Assembly (NCBI GenBank): GCA_963809715.1
Contig: CAWEKO010000008.1
Coordinates: 248,001-312,000 of the forward strand
Origin: Bog-473 sp963809715
GTDB taxonomy: Bacteria; Actinomycetota; Acidimicrobiia; Acidimicrobiales; RAAP-2
DNA: 64,000 bases
Direction: 5' to 3'
The notes beneath the pieces are model-generated. The model was given only the letters and a program-made list of their open reading frames with translations, had not been told where the DNA came from and ran no database searches. Below, piece after piece: positions 24,782 through 33,384 of the stretch (its first letter is position 1; every line of letters starts with the position of its first letter). Position numbers and translations under genes: made by a program.

Positions 24782-25827
24782 TGGCGACCTTCGACGAACC
24801 GCGCACGGAAACAGAGGCGGCGCCGGGTGCACCGCCCGAGGGCCGACTGCGCGCGCCGTGGACCAAGGTGCTCGGCATGGGCCTCGCCGCGTTTGCCGTC
24901 TGGTTCGTGCTCTTCGCGCCCACTCTGCAGCACAACGCGCAGGTGTCCCCGGTCGGGGAACGCCGCACGATCAGCCTCGACCTGGTGGGTCCGGTGGCGG
25001 CCTTCAGCCGGGCCACCCAGTTGTCGCGCATTGTCTCGGCCACCGGCCGTGAGGACACGAAGCCGGGCGGCACGGCCGGCCTCTCCTTCTCCGGTCCGCC
25101 GGCCGACAAGAGCAAACGCAAGACGTCGCCAAAAGCCGGCCCGGCGGCGACGACGACGACGGTGCCGGTGAACCCGAAGCTGCCCACCGCGGCGAACCCG
25201 CTTCGCGTCCTCATCGTGGGCGACTCGCTCGGACTCGACATGGGCGGCGCGCTGCAGGACGACCTGGCCGGCACCGGCGTGGTCCAGGCCGCCCTCGATG
25301 CGCGCGAGAGCACCGGTCTGACCCGGCCCGACTACTTCAACTGGCCGGCCGAACTGGCCGGGGACCTCAAGACGGTGTCGCCCCAAGTGGTCGTCATCAT
25401 GATCGGGGCCAACGACGGCCAGGACTTCCTCGGGCCCCCCGACGTGCCCTTCACCTCACCGCAGTGGAACCCGACCTACGCGCAGCGGGTAGCCCAGTTC
25501 ATGGCGGAGGCGGGGAGCGGGGGCGCCACCGTGATCTGGGTGGGCATGCCGCCGATGCAGAACCCAGTCGTCAGCGCCCAGATGGCCGACATCAACACGC
25601 TGGTCCAGGCGCAGGCGGCGGCGGCCAAGCCGCCCGTGACCTACCTCAGCACGTTCAAGTCACTGGGTACGCCGCAGGGCACCTACACGGCCTTCGTCAC
25701 GAACGGTGCCGGTCAGGTGGTCAACACGCGCACGCCCGACGGCATACACATGACCCCGGGCGGCAGCCAGGTCGTGGCCCAGCAGGTGATCGCCAAGTTG
25801 ACCGCGATGGGGTACCACCTCCCGTAG
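24781..25827 (+). CDS. Membrane-anchored SGNH/GDSL hydrolase-like protein (DUF459 type)
   Basis: A 348-residue protein with one N-terminal membrane span (about 35-55, MGLAAFAVWFVLFAP), a Thr/Pro/Lys linker, and an SGNH domain. The motifs are LIVGDSLGLDMGGAL (Ser nucleophile, about 148), VVIMIGANDGQ (Asn) and TPDGIHMTPGG (Asp-His). The domain would face the outside. SGNH proteins beside MBOAT acyltransferases usually attach or remove O-acetyl groups on envelope sugars. The start ATG 24781 overlaps the MBOAT stop. Confidence 0.85.
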   Translation: MATFDEPRTETEAAPGAPPEGRLRAPWTKVLGMGLAAFAVWFVLFAPTLQHNAQVSPVGERRTISLDLVGPVAAFSRATQLSRIVSATGREDTKPGGTAGLSFSGPPADKSKRKTSPKAGPAATTTTVPVNPKLPTAANPLRVLIVGDSLGLDMGGALQDDLAGTGVVQAALDARESTGLTRPDYFNWPAELAGDLKTVSPQVVVIMIGANDGQDFLGPPDVPFTSPQWNPTYAQRVAQFMAEAGSGGATVIWVGMPPMQNPVVSAQMADINTLVQAQAAAAKPPVTYLSTFKSLGTPQGTYTAFVTNGAGQVVNTRTPDGIHMTPGGSQVVAQQVIAKLTAMGYHLP

Positions 25828-25847
25828 GCAACGCACCGAAGGGCGGG

Positions 25848-25873
25848 CGCACTAGGCACGGCCCGGTAGTGCG
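25848..25873. terminator. Perfect inverted repeat between convergent genes
   Basis: CGCACTA (25848-25854) and TAGTGCG (25867-25873) form a 7-bp perfect stem with a 12-base loop. It lies between the SGNH gene and the leftward TSUP gene and may terminate both. Confidence 0.5.
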
Positions 25874-25893
25874 GGGCGAGAACCGGATTCGGC

Positions 25894-26835
25894 TCAGGTG
25901 CTCGGTTCGAGGTGGGCTTCGGGGTTTTCCGGTTCGACACGCGCCGCGTTGGCACGGTCCAGCACCCCGGTCCGGCGCGGGCGGATGTAGACCACCCAGT
26001 AGACGGCAGCCACCAGGAGCACGGCGCCCAGGGTCCAGCCGAGGGCCGTCGTGCCCAAACCCACGTACTTGAGGCCCGAGGCGAGGATCACGAAGGTGAT
26101 GAACGGGCGGATGTAGCGGTCCGGTGCTCGTGACGAGATGAGGGAGCCGACCAGCACGGCCGGCACGCTCCCGATGATGATGGAGGTGGTCACGGAGAAC
26201 TCGATGTGCCCGAAGGCCAGGGCCCCCAGGGCCGCAGCTGCGGTGAGCGGGACGGCCTGCGTCAGATCTGTCCCCACCAACTGGTTGGCTCCGATCATCG
26301 GGTAGAGGAACAGGAGGAGCACGATCATCAACGACCCCGAGCCGACCGACGTCATGCCGACGATGAAGCCTCCCAGCAGGCCGATGCCGATCGTCGGCAA
26401 CGGCCGCACCACCAAATCGCCGATGAGGGCGCGTCGCTCCTGCCCGGCGCGGCGATCGAGCACAGCCCGCAGCACCATGGCGGCCGCGCCCAGCAGGAGC
26501 GCGGTGCCCAGGATCTTCTCGATATTGTCCTGGGCCGACGTCGAGTCCCCCAAGAGGTGGAGCACGTAGGACCCGACGAGGGCGGCGGGGACCGAGCCGG
26601 TGACCATCCAGCCGACAAGCCTGTAGTTGACCGTGTGCTTGGTCATATGGACGATGGCGCCCACGGGCCGCATCAGCACGGCCGCCACCAGGTCGCTCGA
26701 GATGGCGGTCGACGGTTTGATCCCGAAGAAGAGGATCAGCATCGGCGTCATCAGGGCGCCACCGCCGGCGCCGGTCATGCCGACGAGGAACCCGACGATG
26801 GCGCTGCCGAGGACGATGTAGGGATCGATCGACAT
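25894..26835 (-). CDS. TSUP (TauE/SafE) family membrane transporter
   Basis: A 313-residue protein with about eight membrane spans. AIVGFLVGMTGAGGGALMTPMLILFFG and LGGFIVGMTSVGSGSLMIVLLLF are the duplicated TSUP signature halves. The family moves sulfite, sulfonates or related anions. A short charged C-terminal tail follows. The substrate cannot be deduced and neighbours give no hint. Confidence 0.9.
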   Translation of the reverse strand: MSIDPYIVLGSAIVGFLVGMTGAGGGALMTPMLILFFGIKPSTAISSDLVAAVLMRPVGAIVHMTKHTVNYRLVGWMVTGSVPAALVGSYVLHLLGDSTSAQDNIEKILGTALLLGAAAMVLRAVLDRRAGQERRALIGDLVVRPLPTIGIGLLGGFIVGMTSVGSGSLMIVLLLFLYPMIGANQLVGTDLTQAVPLTAAAALGALAFGHIEFSVTTSIIIGSVPAVLVGSLISSRAPDRYIRPFITFVILASGLKYVGLGTTALGWTLGAVLLVAAVYWVVYIRPRRTGVLDRANAARVEPENPEAHLEPST

Positions 26836-26983
26836 TGGACGAGGCTCCGGTCGTGTGTGGTCGTTGGTTGTCCCCGTCAGCCGATGGGACCGAGCGGAGC
26901 GAGCGCAGCGATATTATCCATGAACCAGGTCAGGTTTCCCGGGTCATGACATCCCTGGTCACAACTGTGCGGTGCCGCCGTCC

Positions 26984-27034
26984 GGCCGGGTCAGACGAGG
27001 GGCCGGGTCAGACGAGGGGCCGGGTCAGACGAGG
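26984..27034. repeat. Three tandem 17-bp repeats over a stop codon
   Basis: GGCCGGGTCAGACGAGG is repeated three times without gaps (26984-27000, 27001-27017, 27018-27034). Each copy contains, on the minus strand, the last two codons (Leu-Val) and TGA stop of the SCO1664-like gene. Only the rightmost complete frame uses it. This is a slippage-type duplication of a gene terminus. Confidence 0.9.
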
Positions 27035-27735
27035 GGCCAGGGGTAGGGGGGCCACTCGCCGTCGTCGACCAGCTCGGGCAAGGCACACAGGCTCAGCAGC
27101 CACGAAACCCTGTCCATGGTGGCCGCCAGCTCAGGCGGTTCGAGGAGGTCGCACAAGGCCGGCGGGGGCCCGTCCTGGGAGAGCCGGCCCAGGTCCTCGA
27201 GAAGGGCGGGATCGAGGGGCACACCGCCGAAGTCCCAGATGACCGTGCGCAGCTTGTCGCGCTCGTTGAAGCAGAGCCCGTTGTCGATGGCCCAGAGCCG
27301 ATCCTCGGCCAGCAGGACGTGGCCGCTCTTGCGGTCGGCGTTGTTGGCCACCACGTCGAAAGCGCAGAGCGCCCTGAGCACCGGGTGCCACTTCGGCTCG
27401 TCGCGCAGGGTGAAGTAGTGCGACGTGCCGTCCTCGTGCACGAAGCGCTGGACCGAGCCGAGGCCGAACGGGCCCTCGGGCCGGAGCACCGTCTCGGGCA
27501 CCAGACCCCAGCCGAGGGTCTCCGAGAGGACGTAGGCCGCCACTTCGCGTCGGAAGAGGCCGCCGGGAAAGTCCCAGAGGGGCCGCTCGCCCTTGGAGGG
27601 CTTGTAGACGCCGAGCAGTTCGTTGCCGTCCAGCGCGCAGGTCACGAGCAGGGTGGCGTTCGAGCTGCCTGCGATTCGCCCGTGTACCTCCATCTCACCC
27701 TCGGTGAGGACGCGCTCGACGGTCGCGTCGGACAC
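27025..27735 (-). CDS. SCO1664 family (kinase-like fold) protein
   Basis: A protein of about 236 residues from GTG 27735. LGVYKPSKGERPLWDFPGG, REVAAYVLSETLGWGLVPETVLR, FDVVANNADRKSGHVLL and LWAIDNGLCFN resemble phosphatidylinositol-kinase/HipA-like folds, with NNADRKSGH as the likely catalytic loop and AIDNG as the metal-binding segment. It is the last gene of a conserved actinobacterial trio with DUF3090 and a phosphoglycerate-mutase-like phosphatase. The trio's job is not known to me. Confidence 0.85.
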   Translation of the reverse strand: MSDATVERVLTEGEMEVHGRIAGSSNATLLVTCALDGNELLGVYKPSKGERPLWDFPGGLFRREVAAYVLSETLGWGLVPETVLRPEGPFGLGSVQRFVHEDGTSHYFTLRDEPKWHPVLRALCAFDVVANNADRKSGHVLLAEDRLWAIDNGLCFNERDKLRTVIWDFGGVPLDPALLEDLGRLSQDGPPPALCDLLEPPELAATMDRVSWLLSLCALPELVDDGEWPPYPWPLV

Positions 27736-27740
27736 AGGCG

Positions 27741-28262
27741 CTAGCTGACCGGCGGCCGGTGCCCGTTCGTGCGCGGGCAGTCGTGCCCGGCCGGATCGAG
27801 CGGGAGTTCGCACAGCGGGCAGGGAGGCCGACCGGCCTCGACCAGCAAGGTGGAGTGGATGGCGAAGGCGCCCGCCTGCTCGCGGGTGAGGGCAACCCGC
27901 AGCACGTGGCCTGCACTGTCGTCGTCCTCGTCCGCCTCCTCGTCGTCCACCCCGATCTCCTCGAGCACGACGACGATGCGGTCGAGCTCCTCGTCGTAGG
28001 ACACGCCGATGGTGCCGACGACCCACTCGAACTCCTCGGTCCCGTAGAACTCGAGGTCGTCGGGCAGGTGTCCGGGGCGGCCGAGCTCCTTGACGATCCG
28101 TCCCAGGTAGCGGGCCAGCACGGCCACCTGCTGCTTCTCGACCTTGACCGTCGTCTCGGCCAACCCCTGGCGGCAGTAGAAGAGGAACAGGCGGCTGCCC
28201 ACCTCTCCCACCACTCCGACCGTGCAGTGGTCCGGTGCGTCGAAGTCGTTCTCGTCGCTCAC
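27741..28262 (-). CDS. DUF3090 family protein
   Basis: A 173-residue protein from GTG 28262. Features are FDAPDHCTVGVVGEVGSRLFLFYCRQG, a very acidic segment (EEIGVDDEEADEDDDSAG) and a C-terminal zinc-ribbon-like CPLCELPLDPAGHDCP. It overlaps the phosphatase gene by four bases and is five bases from the SCO1664-like gene, so all three are coupled. The function is unknown. Confidence 0.85.
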   Translation of the reverse strand: MSDENDFDAPDHCTVGVVGEVGSRLFLFYCRQGLAETTVKVEKQQVAVLARYLGRIVKELGRPGHLPDDLEFYGTEEFEWVVGTIGVSYDEELDRIVVVLEEIGVDDEEADEDDDSAGHVLRVALTREQAGAFAIHSTLLVEAGRPPCPLCELPLDPAGHDCPRTNGHRPPVS

Positions 28263-28954
28263 GAGGGCACCAGTTCGTCGAGGGCCCCGGTCGAGTTCAC
28301 GCTCAGGACGAGCGGACCGCCGGCGCCGAAGAGGATGGCCGAGATGGAGCAGGGGGAGACGGTGATGCGCTGCATCAGGTCGAGTGGGACGCCGGCGGCC
28401 GCGGCCACGATGGCCTTGATCGGATCGGCGTGGGACACCGCCACGACCGTCCGGCCCGGGTGCTCGGCCACCAGATCGAGGACGGCCCCCATGGAGCGCA
28501 CGGACATCTCGGCGAAGGACTCGCCGCCGGGGAAGCGGAATCCGCTCGGCCAGCGATGCACCGCGGGCCACTCCTTGCTCTTGACCAGGCGGGACAGGCG
28601 CTGCTCGGTCCAGTCGCCCACATCCGCCTCGATGAGACCGGGGCAGGTGCGCACCCGCAGACCCAAGGCCTTGGCGATCGGCGCCGCCGTCTCCCGGGTG
28701 CGCTCGAGGGGTGAGGCGTAGACGGCCGCTGGGGCCTTGGCCAGGGCGGCGATCCGCATCGCCGCCACCTCGGCCTGGGCCCTGCCCTTCTCCGCCAGGT
28801 GCAACCCGGCGGCCTGGCCCGGGAGGACCTTGCCGGTCGTGGGTGTCGTCCCGTGGCGCACCAGCAAAATGAGCGTGGCCGGGGGCGGCTTGCGCCCACT
28901 GCTCCGGCTCGAGGCGGGTCGGGCGGAGCTGGCGCGGGCAGAGGTCGGCGTCAC
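28259..28954 (-). CDS. Histidine phosphatase (phosphoglycerate-mutase-like), MSMEG_4193 type
   Basis: A protein of about 231 residues. LILLVRHGTTPTTGKVLPG holds the phospho-accepting RHG; ASPLERTRETAAPIA, LIEADVGDWTEQRL and VAVSHADPIKAIVA hold the second Arg, Glu and His. GTG 28954 is preferred because further upstream the frame runs antisense into the uracil-DNA glycosylase gene. It is the first gene of the trio with DUF3090 and SCO1664. Confidence 0.85.
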   Translation of the reverse strand: MTPTSARASSARPASSRSSGRKPPPATLILLVRHGTTPTTGKVLPGQAAGLHLAEKGRAQAEVAAMRIAALAKAPAAVYASPLERTRETAAPIAKALGLRVRTCPGLIEADVGDWTEQRLSRLVKSKEWPAVHRWPSGFRFPGGESFAEMSVRSMGAVLDLVAEHPGRTVVAVSHADPIKAIVAAAAGVPLDLMQRITVSPCSISAILFGAGGPLVLSVNSTGALDELVPS

Positions 28955-28979
28955 GGGGAGCCATCGTAGGCTCTGCTCC

Positions 28980-29696
28980 GTGGCATCCAGCCGGGGGGAG
29001 AGGGACTCGCTGGCCACCGTCCAAGGGGAGGTGGCGGCGTGCAGGCGCTGCCCCCGCCTGGTCCGATGGCGCGAGGCCGTGGCCGCCACGGGGCGTGCCT
29101 CCTACGCCGGCCAGGTCTACTGGGGCCGTGGCGTCCCCGGTTTCGGTGACCCCAAGGCCGCCCTGGTCCTGGTCGGCCTGGCCCCGGCGGCGCACGGCGC
29201 CAACCGCACGGGGCGCATGTTCACGGGCGACCGCTCGGGCGACTGGCTCTTCGCCGCCCTCTTCAAGGCCGGGTTCGCCTCCCAGCCGACCAGCACGACC
29301 GCCGAAGACGGGCTCACGCTGCGTGACGCCTACATCACGGCCACCGTCCACTGTGCGCCGCCCGACAACAAGCCGACTCCGGACGAGCGCGCCAACTGCG
29401 CGCCCTACCTGAGCCGTGAGCTTGCCCTCCTGAGCCGGGCCGCGGTCGTGGTGGCCCTGGGCCAGGTGGCCTGGAACGCCCTGGCCTCGTACTACGGGTT
29501 GCGGCCACGGCCCCGCTTCGGGCACCTGGCCGAGGAGGCGCTCCCCGACGGGACCCGGTTGCTCGGCTCGTTCCACCCGAGTCAGCAGAACACGTTCACC
29601 GGCAAACTCACCGAGCCCATGTTCGACGCCGTGTTCACCCGGGCCAATGAAGTGATCGCCGAGGCTCAGGAGACCAGGTCGTACAACAAGCGGTAG
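28980..29696 (+). CDS. Uracil-DNA glycosylase, family 5 (UDGb-like)
   Basis: A protein of about 238 residues from GTG 28980. ACRRCPRLVRWREAVA and later cysteines (TATVHCAPPDNKPTPDERANC) give the four-Cys iron-sulfur site. LVLVGLAPAAHGANRTGRMFTGDRSGDWLFAAL is motif A with the family 5 GLAPAAHG signature (no catalytic Asp/Asn of family 1). GSFHPSQQNTFTG is motif B. It removes uracil or other damaged bases from DNA. It is divergent from the phosphatase gene and overlaps the APH-like gene's 3' end by 31 bases. Confidence 0.9.
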   Translation: MASSRGERDSLATVQGEVAACRRCPRLVRWREAVAATGRASYAGQVYWGRGVPGFGDPKAALVLVGLAPAAHGANRTGRMFTGDRSGDWLFAALFKAGFASQPTSTTAEDGLTLRDAYITATVHCAPPDNKPTPDERANCAPYLSRELALLSRAAVVVALGQVAWNALASYYGLRPRPRFGHLAEEALPDGTRLLGSFHPSQQNTFTGKLTEPMFDAVFTRANEVIAEAQETRSYNKR

Positions 29697-30451
29697 AAGG
29701 CGATGCGCTCCGGGTCCGGTTCGATCCCGTACCCCTCGTAGAAGCGAGTCTCGTGCTCCTCTCCGAAGTTCCAACCGGCGCTCCACGCCCCCACGGCGAC
29801 GTCCCACCAGCGGTCGGCCACCCCCAGTTCGCCCAGATCGACGTAGCCCGTGACGAGCCGTCCCTCGAGCAGCAGATTGGGTGCGCAGTAGTCGCCGTGG
29901 CAGACCACGAAGTCCTCGTCGTCGGGCCGGGTCTCGCGCAGCCGCTCGAGGGCCGCCTCCGCAGTGAGGTCGGCGTGGATGTCGTGGAAATTGCCGGCGA
30001 TGGCCCCGGCCTCGACACGTCGTTCGACGTGGTCGAGGGCGCGCTCGAGGTCGAAGCGAAAGGGGCACCACTCCTCGCCCACGGCCTCGTGGAAGCGGCG
30101 CAGCCCGCGACCCATGGCGTGGACCAGGGCGGGCAGGTCGTCGCGCCAGAGCGGATCGGTGGCGTCGCGACCGGGGAGCGCCTCGGTGACCAGGACGGTG
30201 GTGCCGCCGAACTCCTCGAGGGCCACCACGATCGGTACGGGAAGGTACGCGATGGCCCAGATCATGCGTTCGGACTCGGCCCGGAGAGAGGGGTAGGCGC
30301 CGGCCGTGTCCACCTTGGCGAAGCGCACCGCGCCGTCAGGACCCCGGAGGCGCCAGGTGGTCAACCCGGACACCAGCTGGTAGGCCAGCTCGGCCGACCA
30401 GCCCGGTGCGACCCGGGCCAACTCGGGTGGCGGAGCGGGCCGGGTGGGCAT
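29666..30451 (-). CDS. Aminoglycoside 3'-phosphotransferase-like kinase
   Basis: A 261-residue APH-fold kinase. VVCHGDYCAPNLLLEG is the catalytic loop (Asp as base) and GYVDLGELGVADRWWDVAVG the metal-binding loop. SGLTTWRLRGPDGAVRFAKVD holds the ATP-binding Lys, and VLVTEALPGRDA the hinge. Such proteins phosphorylate aminoglycosides, but chromosomal actinobacterial homologues may act on other small molecules. Resistance should not be assumed. ATG 30451 is chosen over a longer antisense-like frame. Confidence 0.85.
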   Translation of the reverse strand: MPTRPAPPPELARVAPGWSAELAYQLVSGLTTWRLRGPDGAVRFAKVDTAGAYPSLRAESERMIWAIAYLPVPIVVALEEFGGTTVLVTEALPGRDATDPLWRDDLPALVHAMGRGLRRFHEAVGEEWCPFRFDLERALDHVERRVEAGAIAGNFHDIHADLTAEAALERLRETRPDDEDFVVCHGDYCAPNLLLEGRLVTGYVDLGELGVADRWWDVAVGAWSAGWNFGEEHETRFYEGYGIEPDPERIAFYRLLYDLVS

Positions 30452-30512
30452 CACGCCCGCAGGGTAGGGGGTGGCGCGGGCTACCGTCTCTGCGACTTCT
30501 GGAGAGGACGGA

Positions 30513-31964
30513 GTGCGCGAGCCCACCGACGTGACGCCAATAGAAGCGTCCGAGATCAAGCACTGGGACGAAACGGTCGACGTGATCGTCGTCGGTTTCG
30601 GCGCGGCGGGATCCACGGCCGCCTTCAGTGCCGCCGAGGGCGGCGCGCGCGTCCTGGTCACCGAGCGCACCGGGGGCGCGGGAGGAGCGGCCGCCCTGGC
30701 CGAGGGCATCGTGTACCTGGGAGGCGGCACGCCCGTGCAGACGGCCTGCGGCTTCGAGGACAGCCGCGAGGACATGTTCCGATACATGATGGCGGCCTGC
30801 GGGCCCGACCCCAACGAGGCCAAGATCGCCCGCTACTGCGACGAAAGCCTGCACCACTTCGATTGGCTGGTGGCGCGGGGCGTGCCGTTCGACCCGACGT
30901 TCTGCGCCGAGACGTCGATGGCGCCGGACGGGACCGAAGGGCTCGTCTATTCCGGAGGCGAGGATGCCTACCCGTTCAACGAGATCGCCCGCCCCGCCCC
31001 CCGGGGCCACCTGGCCAAGACGAAGCGCTCGACGGGATGGCTCCTCATGCAGATCCTGGCCGCGGCCGCCCTGGACGCCGGTGCCACCGTGTCGACCGAC
31101 ACACGGGTCGACCGGCTCGTGGTCGACGACGGCCGCGTTGTCGGGGTTCAGGCGCAGCGTTTCGGCGAGACAATGACGCTGCGGGCGACGAAGGGAGTCG
31201 TCCTCACCGCGGGCGGCTTCATCTTCAACGACGACATGCTCCGCCAGCACTGCCCGCCGCTCGTGCGGGGGTCGTTCAAGGTGGGCACCGAGGGTGACGA
31301 CGGGCGTGGCATCCGGATGGCCCAGGCGCTGGGGGCGTCGGTCCGCAACATGTATGCCGGCGAGGTGTCGCTGCCCCTCACCCCGCCGCGCTCGCTCATT
31401 CACGGCATCCTGGTCAACGGCCAGGGTCAGCGCTTCATCAACGAGGACACCTACATGGGGCGGGTGGGCCAGTCCGCCCTCTACGAACAGGATGGTGAGG
31501 CCTACCTCGTCGTCGACGAAGCTTCCTACGAGGTCAACTGGATGGGCCTCGCCGCGACGTGGGTCTGCGAGACGCCGGCCCAGCTCGAGTCCGAGATGGG
31601 TCTGGCCGCCGGCTCGCTGCAGGCGACGCTCGAGCTCTACAACCGACACGCGGCGGACGGGAACGACCCGCTCTTCCACAAGAGCGCCCCGTGGGTGCGG
31701 CCGCTCGTGCCGCCCATCGGTGCCTTCGACCTGCGGATCGGGCCGGCGCCCTACGCGCCGTTCACGCTCGGTGGTCTGGAGACCACGGTCGAGGGGGCCG
31801 TGCTCGACCTCAACGGCGACCCCATCGAGGGGCTCTACGCGGCCGGTCGGACGACATCGGGCGTCTGCTCGTTCGGCTACGCCAGCGGTCTGTCGATCGG
31901 GGACAGCACCATGTTCGGGCGCTTCGCCGGCACGAGCGCAGCGAGGGCCTCACGCGGGTCGTGA
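30513..31964 (+). CDS. FAD-dependent oxidoreductase, KstD / fumarate-reductase-like
   Basis: A 483-residue flavoprotein from GTG 30513, with GGAGAGGA upstream. VDVIVVGFGAAGSTAAFSAAEGG is the N-terminal FAD motif, KGVVLTAGGFIFNDDML the second, and GLYAAGRTTSGVCSFGYASGLSIGD the C-terminal FAD loop. The layout is that of 3-ketosteroid dehydrogenases and flavocytochrome c-type fumarate reductases. The catalytic tyrosines needed to confirm ketosteroid activity could not be assigned. Its stop overlaps the hisA start (GTGA). Confidence 0.85.
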   Translation: MREPTDVTPIEASEIKHWDETVDVIVVGFGAAGSTAAFSAAEGGARVLVTERTGGAGGAAALAEGIVYLGGGTPVQTACGFEDSREDMFRYMMAACGPDPNEAKIARYCDESLHHFDWLVARGVPFDPTFCAETSMAPDGTEGLVYSGGEDAYPFNEIARPAPRGHLAKTKRSTGWLLMQILAAAALDAGATVSTDTRVDRLVVDDGRVVGVQAQRFGETMTLRATKGVVLTAGGFIFNDDMLRQHCPPLVRGSFKVGTEGDDGRGIRMAQALGASVRNMYAGEVSLPLTPPRSLIHGILVNGQGQRFINEDTYMGRVGQSALYEQDGEAYLVVDEASYEVNWMGLAATWVCETPAQLESEMGLAAGSLQATLELYNRHAADGNDPLFHKSAPWVRPLVPPIGAFDLRIGPAPYAPFTLGGLETTVEGAVLDLNGDPIEGLYAAGRTTSGVCSFGYASGLSIGDSTMFGRFAGTSAARASRGS

Positions 31965-32695
31965 CGGCTTGCCCCCCGCCGTTCGTCCTGCTGCCCGCGG
32001 TCGACATCGCCGGTGGCCAGGCGGTTCGACTGGTGCAAGGCCAGGCAGGCACGGAGACGTCGTACGGCGCACCGGTCGAGGCCGCGCTGGCCTGGCAGGG
32101 CGGCGGCGCGCAATGGGTGCACCTCGTGGACCTCGACGCGGCGTTCGGACGCGGCACGAACCGTGAACTGATCGCCGAGGTCGTCGGCCGGCTCGACGTC
32201 GCGGTCGAGCTTTCCGGCGGGATTCGCGACGACGGTTCGCTGGCAGCTGCGCTGGCCACTGGCTGCACCCGGGTCAACCTCGGTACTGCCGCTCTCGAAC
32301 GGCCCGAGTGGGTGCGCGCCGCGATCGCTCGCCACGGCGACCAGATCGCGGTCGGGCTCGACGTCCGGGGCACGACGCTGTCGGCCCGCGGCTGGACCCA
32401 GGACGGCGGCGAGCTGTTCGACGTCCTCGCCCGCCTGGATACCGACGGCTGTGCGCGCTACGTGGTGACGGACGTCCGCCGCGACGGGACGCTCACGGGA
32501 CCGAATCTCGACCTGTTACGCGACGTGTGTGCCGCGACCGACCGACCGGTGATCGCGAGCGGCGGCGTGAGCAGCCTCGACGACCTCCGTGCGCTCGCCG
32601 ACCTCCGTCCGGCCGGCGTCGAGGGTGCGATCGTCGGCCAGGCGCTGTACGCCGGCGCCTTCACGCTGCCCGAGGCGATCGCCGCAGTCGGTTAG
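31961..32695 (+). CDS. priA: Phosphoribosyl isomerase A (HisA/TrpF type)
   Basis: A 244-residue TIM barrel from GTG 31961. LLPAVDIAGGQAVRL contains the first catalytic Asp; VELSGGIRDD and YVVTDVRRDGTLTGPNLDLL contain the phosphate site and second Asp; IASGGVSSLDDL closes the barrel. It isomerises ProFAR in histidine synthesis. In actinobacteria it also serves as TrpF. It is not in a his operon here, and is translationally coupled to an FAD oxidoreductase, which is unusual. Confidence 0.9.
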   Translation: MTACPPPFVLLPAVDIAGGQAVRLVQGQAGTETSYGAPVEAALAWQGGGAQWVHLVDLDAAFGRGTNRELIAEVVGRLDVAVELSGGIRDDGSLAAALATGCTRVNLGTAALERPEWVRAAIARHGDQIAVGLDVRGTTLSARGWTQDGGELFDVLARLDTDGCARYVVTDVRRDGTLTGPNLDLLRDVCAATDRPVIASGGVSSLDDLRALADLRPAGVEGAIVGQALYAGAFTLPEAIAAVG

Positions 32696-32733
32696 GCCGA
32701 ACCGGTTCGCGTGAGCCGGTTCTCGGCCCCCGG

Positions 32734-33384
32734 TTACTGGCGGAGCGCGGCGTACTCGATGACCCGCGTCATCACCACGTCGTCGGACTTGGCCACCGAG
32801 CCGCAGTCCACTGGCGGTTGCGGGTCGTACTCGATCATGAGCTGGGCCGCCTGCGCCGCCGTCCGGTCGACCAGGAGCTCGGTCAGCCGCAGGGCCATGT
32901 CGATGCCGCTGGAGACGCCGGCCGCCGTGATGATGCGCTCGTCGAGATGCTCGATGACGCGTTCGGGCGTGGCGAGGGCACCGTGGGCCTCGAGGTTGGC
33001 GTAACAGGACCAGTGCGTTGTTGCAGTCAAGCCGCGCAGCAGGCCCGCGGCCCCCAGCACGAGCGAACCCGTGCAGACCGACGTGGTGAAGCGCGTCGTG
33101 CGGTGGGCGTCGCGCACCCACTGCACGACCCGCTCGTCGTTCTCCAGGGTCCTGGTGCCCACCCCGCCGGGAAACACGATGACGTCGGGTGTCGGCAGCT
33201 CCTCGAAGGCGGCATCGATCGACAGCCCGAGCATCCCGTTCTCGCTCCGCACCTCGCCCGGTTCGTGACCGACGAAGGTGAGGTCGAAGTACGGAATGCG
33301 CTGGAGCACCTCGTAGGGGCCCACGGCGTCGAGCGCGGTGAACCTCGGAAACAGCGGGATCGCGATCTGCAGGCGGTCGGTCAT
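32734..33384 (-). CDS. DJ-1/PfpI family protein, isonitrile-hydratase-like
   Basis: A 216-residue DJ-1 domain protein. IAIPLFPRFTALDAVGPYEVLQRIP, VIVFPGGVGTRTL and the nucleophile elbow FTTSVCTGSLVLGAAGLLRG (Cys at about 103) are clear. THWSCYANL and ITAAGVSSGIDMALRL are typical of the InhA-like (isonitrile hydratase) group. Its start overlaps the stop of the adjacent GlxA-type regulator (ATGA), so the regulator probably controls it. Confidence 0.85.
   Translation of the reverse strand: MTDRLQIAIPLFPRFTALDAVGPYEVLQRIPYFDLTFVGHEPGEVRSENGMLGLSIDAAFEELPTPDVIVFPGGVGTRTLENDERVVQWVRDAHRTTRFTTSVCTGSLVLGAAGLLRGLTATTHWSCYANLEAHGALATPERVIEHLDERIITAAGVSSGIDMALRLTELLVDRTAAQAAQLMIEYDPQPPVDCGSVAKSDDVVMTRVIEYAALRQ

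Noticed and set aside
29666..30451. Aminoglycoside resistance gene
   Set aside because: Only the kinase fold is supported; similar chromosomal proteins act on other substrates and there is no mobile-element context.
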